Positions 57,053 to 64,000 of a stretch of DNA of 64,000 bases are shown here, piece after piece. Position 1 is the first letter of the stretch. Each line of letters opens with the position of its first letter. The position numbers were made by a program, and so were the translations under genes. Origin of the DNA: Galaxea fascicularis (taxonomy: Eukaryota; Cnidaria; Anthozoa; Scleractinia; Euphylliidae); the NCBI GenBank assembly GCA_948470475.1, contig OX419342.1, positions 12,143,508-12,207,507 on the forward strand, read 5' to 3'. Below the pieces are notes generated by a model. The model searched no databases, was not told the DNA's origin, and saw only the letters and a list, made by a program, of their open reading frames with translations.

Positions 57053-57497
57053 TTTTTTACTTGTGGATGGTTTTTCGTCTTCTTGTTCATCTTGTTCATC
57101 TTCTTCTTCTTTTCTGGTTTTTTAAAATTTTTTTGTAATTCTCCAACAAAATCATTTTCTTCTATTTTGAGTTTTGAGTTGGAGTTTGAGGTGGTGAAGG
57201 TGGTGGAGGTGGTGGGGGTGATAGTGGTGGAGGTTGAAGTGGTGGTTGTATTGTTTGTCGTGGAGCATGTTCTATTGCTTTAAGTTGCTCAATCAACTTA
57301 TCCTGCTTTTTATCTGTTTTCTTTTGTTGTTCAATTAACGGTTCTCTCGGTGTTTTGAAATAATCACTCATTACAACATCTCTACCACTTTCTACATCTT
57401 TAATTTGATTTTTTGTTTTTGTAAGTGACTTTTTGAGTTTATAGATGTCTAACTGTGAATCAGCATATTTTTTTATTTCACTTAAATCCATATACAA
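57053..57497 (-). pseudogene. Element B leftmost-divergent gene: coiled-coil and proline-rich protein
   Basis: A 111-codon frame (57497-57162) begins MYMDLSEIKKYADSQLDIYK, has a charged helix region (KQDKLIEQLKAIEH) and then a proline run (PPLSPPPPPPPSPPQTP). One frame change leads to EENDFVGELQKNFKKPEKKK and a lysine-rich end at 57053, three bases from the next gene's ATG. It is the first gene of the leftward set. No domain is recognised. Confidence 0.45.
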
Positions 57498-57605
57498 TTA
57501 TATTATATAATTATATGTTGAAATAACACTTTTGTTTATAATTATATGCAAAATTATCACTTAATACCATTTATCTAATGTATTCATATAATTAAGTTTA
57601 CATTG
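57498..57605. promoter_or_regulatory. Divergent intergenic region of element B
   Basis: About 108 bp, strongly AT-rich, separates the leftward gene set from the rightward ATPase gene. It is the only place where transcription would diverge. No defined promoter motif could be identified. Confidence 0.4.
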
Positions 57606-59111
57606 ATGAAAATACCAAATTATGATAAAATAGAGAATAAAAAAGAAGAGAATAGAAAATTGTGTGATTTTCTTAGTGAAGATTACAGAATGCTAATCTC
57701 AGGACAAAGTCGCTGTGGAAAGACAAATACTCTGGTGCATATACTAAGAGAACCATTATAAAATTTATATGTACACACCTAATAATCGTCAGGAAAAAAT
57801 ACAAGATTTGAAAACATCAATGGATCAGATATCTAATAAAATTGGTTATCCTGTTTTAGAAATAGGAACAGCTAATGATATTAAAGATACCTCTGAATAT
57901 CCAAATAATAATAGAAAAGTAGTTGTATTTGATGATTCAATAAATGAACCAAAAAAGATTCAAAATAAAATAGCAAATCATTATATAGCCTCCTACGCAG
58001 TCGTTTTTAGGGGAGTCGTATTTCACCTCCACCCCACAAACGCCTGCTTACCCGAGAGCAACATTCCTTTCCCATTGTTTGACATGCGAGACGTGCGAGC
58101 CAATCACGAACGAATCACAGTCATAAAACGTGCTTCCTGTCACAAGTTGGCTTTTTGACCTTTTTCACACAATATAGCTCGCTCATCAATGCCTACAATA
58201 GTCTGAAGAAAACAATGAGGGAAAGGTACAAAGAACCATCCAACATCTCATGTAGACAGTGGAAAGACATAATCGTTAGAGCAAAACTCAAAAGCGTAAA
58301 TGATCAGGATAAATGAGTCCGTGTTTGGCCTGACAGCACTATTATATCAATGAAATCACGAGAAATGGAAGCGTGTTTGGTCTGTCAACACGTTTTCTCT
58401 CTAACGAACATGTGAGTTCCAAATACAACTGGAAAGGCGATCTTCTCTATGTGTTCCGAGTGTCCATCCTAACACAAGCCGAAACCCCATTGCTGCGTAA
58501 ATATCTGAATTGATATCTCAACAACTACGCCGTGTACTGAGGAAGCGGCTATTGAAGCTTTAGATGTCAGTGATTTCCAATATCCTGTGGGCAAATTGAA
58601 AAATATGTCGTTCCTCCGTTTGTTGAATTCCTGGATTGCAGACAACTGAAAGTGATTTAAAAGTGAAATTTCGAATATAGAGCATGCAGACAGCGCAAAC
58701 CGCTCGAGTCCGTTGTTTCCTGTTGTGCGGTTGACGTCACTTTCCAGAAATCAGTAGGTAAAATGTGATTGGCTAAGCTGCGGGAAAGGAATGTTGCTCT
58801 CGGGTAAGCAGGCGTTTGTGGGGTGGAGGTGAAATACGACTCCCTAAAGACGACTGCGTGGGAGGCTCATCATTATACAGAGGGCAGACATCATAAAATT
58901 TCTCCAAAATTATTATGATGTAGCATCCAAAATAAGATTACATTCTAGTCATCTTTTATTATATCCTCCACCAACTAAAAATCATTTGAATGTGATAGCA
59001 AAAGAAAACTTATTTGATCCTATGTTGTTTAATAAATTGGGACCATATGCATTTTTATTTGTAGACAAAGAGAAAAAGAATGTTACAAAAAATTTTGATG
59101 AAGTAATATAA
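57606..59111 (+). pseudogene. Packaging ATPase (FtsK/HerA type) of element B, disrupted by a transposon
   Basis: The first frame (57606-57761) gives MKIPNYDKIENKKEENRK and a Walker A motif GQSRCGKTN. A one-base shift then leads to YMYTPNNRQEKIQDLKTS and a Walker B-type VVVFDDS near 57930. The gene is cut at ANHY by an 883-bp MITE (57986-58868) and resumes with TEGRHHKISP. After another shift it ends with HSSHLLLYPPPTKNHLNVIA ... KLGPYAFLFVDKE and a stop at 59109-59111. Polinton and adenovirus-like elements use such ATPases to pump DNA into capsids. The sequence is about 210 residues without the insert, the usual size. Confidence 0.7.
57986..58868. mobile_element. TIR transposon, 883 bp, with a 9-bp target duplication
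   Basis: Arms of about 87 bp (agcctcc.acgcagtcgt, then gagtcgtatttcacctccac, cgcctgcttacccgagagc) are inverted at each end. ATCATTATA is duplicated at 57977-57985 and 58869-58877. A 9-bp duplication fits MULE-type transposases. The core (58140-58770) has no long frame, so it is non-autonomous. Confidence 0.85.
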
Positions 59112-59133
59112 TTAATATATATAAACAAAACAC

Positions 59134-61750
59134 TTGATGGGAATTTTCAATAATCTTGAGAAATACTTACAAACAAACCTTTCTGATCATATAAGAAATA
59201 TTACTCAACAAATTGTAGTAAGAGGTGGATTGGAATTAGACTCTAATAATAATTATGATGTTGAAGACAAAAAATTAGCTATTGTAGCAGAAGGAACAGA
59301 TCCAGAAGACGCTATTGTGTTTCACCAACTTGAAACAGGGTTAGCAAGCAAAGTAGATACGACTCTTCTTAGTTCACCTGCTTAAAATATTGGATCTGGT
59401 AAAATACCAACTTATGGCACAAGTAATGCATTTTTTTGCAATCAAATAAATGTTGGAGATCAGTATAATGATACTGTTGATATTAGACCAAGGGATCAAG
59501 ATCATCCAAATGTTTCTTTATATATTCCCAATCTTAAAACTTATGATGGAAATGGTGGAAGAAGAAGTTCCGATATTCTTATTTCTTCTGTTGACAATAA
59601 TATAACAGGATCATTGAATATAACAAACCAAGGATTCCTTAATATCACAAGACAACGATGGAAAATTGATAAACAAACTATTGATATTACAGCTAATGAT
59701 TTAAGAAATTACTTACTGCAGAAATGAATAGTATGAATTCAAATAAATGTGTTATTTATGGTAATAATGCCAGAATAAGATTGAAAAAACTATATGTTTT
59801 TCCTAATAAAAATAATTTCGTTAGAATAGTTAGTAGAAATCAAACTTCACCAAAAACATTATTTATTCCTGATAATAATAACTCAAATGCTGATATGGTT
59901 ATTACAACTAGTAATCAAACAATAGGAGGGATTAAAACATTCTCCAATAATGCTATTTGTAATAGACGACCAACTCAAAATTATCATTTAAGTCGAAAAG
60001 ATTATGTCGATGATCGTATTTTACATGCTCCTTATTTAAAATTAGATGGTACTAAGTTTATGAGAGCTGCTTTGAATATGAACCAACAAAATATTGAAAA
60101 TTTAAAAATCCAACATTAGCTCATCACGCAACAAACAAATTTTATGTTGATTCTGAAGTTGCAAAAGTTAAACCTGGAGGAGACGGTGGAGGAAGAAGGT
60201 TTTTAAAACTTGATGGAAGTTCATTGATGAGTGGTTCTCTAAATATGAATGAAGAAAAATAATAAAGTTATTAGATCCAGTTGATGAACAAGATTCTGTG
60301 AATAAAAGATATTTAGAAGCACAATTAAATGGCCATATTTATAGAAATGGAAATGAACCGTTGAGAAGTAATTTAGATATGAATAATTACAAAATTATCA
60401 ATTTAAAAGATTTTGATAAAGATGATACTTCTGATATTGATGTTCCAGATGTTAAATATATTACAAATAATTTTCTAAATAATGATTAATGTTCCTACAC
60501 CAACAAATAACACAGATGCGGCAAATAAACAGTATGTTGATTCGAAAATCAAAATAAATCGTTCTCATAAAATAGAAAATACATTCAAATATTTAATGTA
60601 TGATATAAATGAAATTAGCACTGAAGTCGGTTGGATTTTCGATAAATTTGATGATTTATCTTGTTCATTCCATACCAATAAAAAAGTATTGTATTTTACC
60701 GCAACAAAAAATAATGTTTTTCCAATTTATTCTTGTTCTTTGGTTTTAATATGTTTCCTGCAACTAATGATAAAAATTCTGTAGCCGTTGAAATATTTTT
60801 CACTAATAAAGAATATTGGCAAGAATCCAAATTATCAAGTGGAGGTAAAAATGTATTAATAAAAATTTTTAACTATAAGAAATTTGAATATACTGTTAAA
60901 TCAACAACTTATTATTATGTGAAAGAAATTTTTAATTTTCAAAAAGTATATTAAGTTATATTTAACTGTTACTCTAGATAATGTAAACAATCCATCATCT
61001 GCGCCAGATAATCTTCAATTATATCTTGCAGTTTATGGTGTTGATTATTACACTCATAATATTGATTCTGCTGTTTATGATCTTCCACCTTTTGAAATTA
61101 AAAATGAAAATATGAAATTAAGTACTAATTTAGATATTGATGATTTGGGAATATACAGTAGAAATAAACTTTTATTAGAAATGACTGATAACAATACTGA
61201 AGTTGGTTTAGGAACAGATCTTGATTTATCTGGTCATAAAATAAAACAAGGATCCAATAATGTTATGTTTGGTGACCACAATGGAAAAGCTATTTTTCCT
61301 AAGGGAATACATCTTAATGGAAATGGAATACATGATGGATCAAATGAATTTTTTAAAGTGGAAAATAATAATATTAAAATATCTAAAAGTTTAAATTTGA
61401 ATGGGCAAGCAGTACTTAATAATCAGTATGTTATGTTTGAATATGGAAACGATATGTTAACATTGTACACAAATTTAAATCTAAATAATCAAGAATTAAT
61501 AGATGCAAGAATCCCGAGGTATATACGTGGTCATAGAAAGACTGGACAAGGTAAAAAATTTTTATTTGAAGGAGGATGGAAACAAGGTTATCAGATATCC
61601 TGGAACAATAAACTTTCTGAGAATATTTTATAGAAATGTAAGACTTTCATATCCTAGAATTACATTAAAAATAATCTCTGGCCCAGATTCCATAAAAACT
61701 AGAAATGTTAATTCAAGAGAAAATCAAGGAAGAATACAAAATTATTTTTA
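59134..61750 (+). pseudogene. Fibre-like repeat protein of element B, frameshifted
   Basis: The frame 59134-59385 starts MMGIFNNLEKYLQTNLSDHI with RGGLELDSNNNYDVEDKKLA. Later frames (59724-60119, 60298-60489, 60482-60784, 61112-61633) repeat a motif of the form L.MNN..I.NLK ... D..NK.YVD: for example LNMNQQNIENLKIQ, DLDLSGHKIKQG, and LNLNNQELIDARIPR. Repeats of that kind occur in phage and viral fibre or tail-needle proteins that trimerise. The last part (to about 61750) reads like a globular head. At least five frame changes or stops break the gene. A receptor-binding or surface role is inference from repeat form and from its place next to the ATPase. Confidence 0.5.
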
Positions 61751-61862
61751 AGTGAGGATTTAGCAACTGATAGTTAATTAGAGGTTCAAGGAAATTTTAC
61801 TAGTAATAATGATGATGATGTTATGTTACTTATTGAGCATGTAAGTATATAATAATATATAT

Positions 61863-62368
61863 ATGAAATCTATAAAAGTATCAGTTTTTAATTTTAATCA
61901 TATTGACAAACAATTGGAAGAAGAAAGAAAAGAAGAATTAATGGATTTCTATGAATATTATCATAAAAAGAATGGATATACAGACAAGCTTTAAAATATT
62001 TATTAGAAAAAAGAAAATCTTAAAAACTGCCTCATATAGTCTTGTATTAGTAGGAGGTGTATCAACAGATATTAAATTGAATCCTCTTTTATTAGCTGCT
62101 ATTTCAGCTCCTGGTTTAATATTATTATTTGAATATAGATAAAATATAGAATCATATAATGAAGCATCAACAACTTATCAATAAATATCATATGATATTA
62201 GAGCATATTAAGAGGTAATGAATACCATCTTAATGTCTTTATAAATAAGTTGAAAACAATTGATAATTTTTTGATTGAAACTACAGCTAATATTTCTGAT
62301 AAGTTTGAAAACAATATGATAAAAAATTTATTACTGAAAAAGATAAAATTAAGGTAACTTATGTTTAA
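61863..62368 (+). pseudogene. Two-helix membrane protein of element B
   Basis: From ATG 61863 the text MKSIKVSVFNFNHIDKQLEE, a charged helix, and, after a shift, SYSLVLVGGVSTDIKLNPLL followed by LAAISAPGLILLFEYR form a probable hairpin of two membrane segments. A stop at 62140-62142 interrupts it, but related reading continues after it (ISYDIRAYLRGNEY-like, then DKIKVTYV) to TAA at 62366-62368. Membrane proteins of this layout occur in other cnidarian Polinton-like elements as I recall them. The function is unknown. Confidence 0.4.
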
Positions 62369-62380
62369 TCGTTTTATAAC

Positions 62381-62851
62381 ATTGATCCCACCATGAATTA
62401 TATTTTTTCAAAGTATTTTTGCATTTATTTATTTTTATGAATTCATATTGTATATTTAATAATTTTAAAATCTCAGTAAGTAAAACTATACTAATCATTC
62501 CTTTTCTATATTTTTGTTGGTTATGGTAATTACCTATTAAATCAAATATTTTATATTTTTTTTTCTAATATCATGATTTTCCAATTAACTTAATATTTTT
62601 TGAATATGATATTTTCGATGACAAATACTTTTTGTATGTATTTTGAATAAATTTTCATAAAATTAATATTAATATTCATTTTTGAAATTATAACCATTGA
62701 CTCACCCACAATTTATACAAGTTAGATATCCATTTTTTGTTGTGTCATTTTCATTTTTACAACATTTGATATTGTTGTTACTATTTTGGGGTTCTGATAT
62801 TCTTTCATCACAAAATGGGCATAATACAAATTGTTTGATATGCCAATTCAT
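62381..62851 (-). pseudogene. Zinc-ribbon protein remnant of element B
   Basis: From ATG 62851 the minus-strand frame reads MNWHIKQFVLCPFCDERISE and then KCCKNENDTTKNGYLTCINCG: four cysteines in two CXXC-type pairs plus extra CC. It is followed by a stop. Related reading continues in other frames (YRKGMISIVLLTEILKLLNI, LKKYNSWWD) to about 62381. The arrangement, a zinc ribbon followed by a helical part, recalls viral late transcription factor-like proteins (VLTF3 type), but this is a weak resemblance. It is convergent with the membrane-protein gene. Confidence 0.35.
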
Positions 62852-62936
62852 TATGTAATTTTCCACAATACTTCATTTAAATCTTATATTATAATTGTAG
62901 GATTTAATTTTTATGTAACCAAATATTATAAAACAT

Positions 62937-63056
62937 GGTAGAGATAGAAGAAGAACATCCCAAACTTAATGAAATATATTTAATGACACATTACCATAGA
63001 GAATTTTGTATTCCTGTATTTAAAAAAGCGGGTGAAAAAATCCATTTTGTTTGATA
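62937..63056 (+). CDS. Short hypothetical open frame, 39 codons
   Basis: The frame begins MVEIEEEHPKLNEIYLMTHY and ends at TGA (63054-63056). It lies between the zinc-ribbon remnant and the nuclease-like remnant. Nothing is recognised, and it may be the decayed start of the following gene. Confidence 0.25.
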
Positions 63057-63167
63057 AATAGCCAATTTGAATATTATGAGGAAGTTGAATGTTGTATAAA
63101 TTGTTGTGTCTATTGGGGAAAAAATGGAAAAAATTCAAAGAAAAACGAAAACAATCTAAATTATAAT

Positions 63168-63408
63168 ATGAAGACAGAAATTGATTTCCATAAAGAAGTT
63201 TCTAATTATCTAAGATTAAAATATGAAGATAAATGTTTTTTTCTTATTGTCATTTGGTGAATGTTTTTATAATAGAAAAAATACAATAAATGTTAGATAG
63301 TTGGATCTCCTGATTTAATGATTACTTGTGAAAAAGATGATATTTATTATTTATTGAATTTCAAAATCCAAACAGTAATTTAATATCAATCCAGGATCAA
63401 TAGAAAAA
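63168..63408 (+). pseudogene. Possible VRR-NUC-type (PD-(D/E)XK) nuclease remnant
   Basis: A frame from ATG 63168 reads MKTEIDFHKEVSNYLRLKYE, and after frame changes GSPDLMITCEKDDIYYL and then [15 protein letters not shown]. The pattern E...H..V..YLR.KY, G.PDL, E.(K).P.S.LS..Q is that of VRR-NUC nucleases. The catalytic E-x-K here reads E-F-Q. These nucleases appear in several DNA viruses and phages. It lies directly ahead of the polymerase. Confidence 0.35.
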
Positions 63409-64000
63409 TTAATTCCTACATTATCTAATAAAACAAAATATGTATTACATTATAGAAGTCTACAATTATATTTAAATTTAGGACTAAAAGTAAAAAAAAT
63501 TCATAGAGTTTTAGAATTTAATCAAAGTCCTTGGTTAAAACAATATATTGATTACAATACACAAAAGAAGAACAAATGCAAAAAATAGTTTTGAAAAAGA
63601 TTTCTTTAAATTAATGAATAATGCAGTATTTGGAAAAACAATGGAAAATTTAAGACAAAGAGTAGATGTAAGACTAGTAACTAATGAAAAACAATTGATT
63701 AAATTAACATGCAAACCAACATATGTATCAAATAAAATCTTTAATGAAAATCTAGTAGCTGTACATAAAATCAAAAATCATTACTACTCAACAGACCGGC
63801 TTATGTGGGTATGTGTATTCTTGATTTAAGTAAAACATTAATGTTTGATTTTCATTATAACTGTATAAAAAAGTTATATAAAAATTAATCTAAATTATTA
63901 TTCACAGACACTGATAGTTTATGTTATGAAATAACAGCAAAAGATTGTTGCCAAGATTTTTTCAATAATAAAGAAAAATTTGATAATAGTGATTATTCAA
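63409..64000 (+). pseudogene. Protein-primed DNA polymerase B of a Polinton, partial (runs past the window end)
   Basis: The readable parts are [39 protein letters not shown] and [19 protein letters not shown] (63575-63640), followed by RVDVRLVTNEKQL. After a shift come AYVGMCILDLSKTLMFDFHY and, past an in-frame TAA, KLLFTDTDSLCYEI (63896-63935), which carries the polymerase metal-binding DTDS motif C. This is the palm/fingers region of the pPolB found in all Polintons. The N-terminal exonuclease region is not recognisable upstream. At least two shifts and one stop make it inactive. It is the strongest marker that element B is a Polinton/Maverick. Confidence 0.8.

Overview
The window is nuclear DNA of an animal, most likely an anthozoan cnidarian and probably a stony coral. 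The evidence is two conserved multi-exon metazoan genes with GT-AG introns, no bacterial-style gene packing, and a repeat load (tRNA-headed SINEs, Penelope-like elements, Polinton/Maverick fragments, many palindromic MITEs) that I associate with corals and sea anemones. The species call is inference; the two host genes are secure.

Left part (1-32 kb): two host genes face each other tail to tail. The plus-strand gene at 477-10819 is the last six coding exons of COPS3 (COP9 signalosome subunit 3). The minus-strand gene at 31886-13555 is a complete 15-exon kindlin (fermitin family, integrin activator; about 677 residues). I placed every exon by homology plus splice sites, and all phases join without error. 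Their introns carry SINEs, several MITEs with clear inverted ends and target duplications, a broken Penelope-like retroelement with hammerhead-type ribozyme motifs, and a decayed hAT-like transposase. One SINE cluster landed exactly on a kindlin splice donor and duplicated it.

Middle part (32-42 kb): no host gene is recognisable. It holds MITEs, a CGTACGA-rich minisatellite with an open frame of 255 codons, an inverted tail of a coral-type reverse transcriptase, a palindrome of about 1 kb, and the head of the same reverse-transcriptase family on the opposite strand.

Right part (42-64 kb): a mosaic graveyard of large elements. A Polinton-like element A (about 42.7-45.8 kb, plus strand) has a chromodomain integrase with its catalytic core deleted, two tandem minor-capsid-like genes and a small basic protein. 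It abuts a truncated Ty3/Gypsy element (minus strand; gag, protease, RT and RNase H only) that is split by a CR1/L2-like LINE, itself hit by a SINE, a MITE and a second LINE. The Gypsy gag end is joined to the interior of the major-capsid gene of a second, AT-rich Polinton-like element B. Element B runs from 53.8 kb past the window end. It has virion genes leftward (major capsid, small basic protein, minor capsid, two accessory proteins) and, rightward from a divergent centre near 57.55 kb, a packaging ATPase, a fibre-like repeat protein, a membrane protein, a possible nuclease and a protein-primed DNA polymerase B. Most of its genes carry frameshifts or insertions; the minor-capsid gene (55126-55875) is still open. 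Short motifs only are quoted for these viral-like genes.
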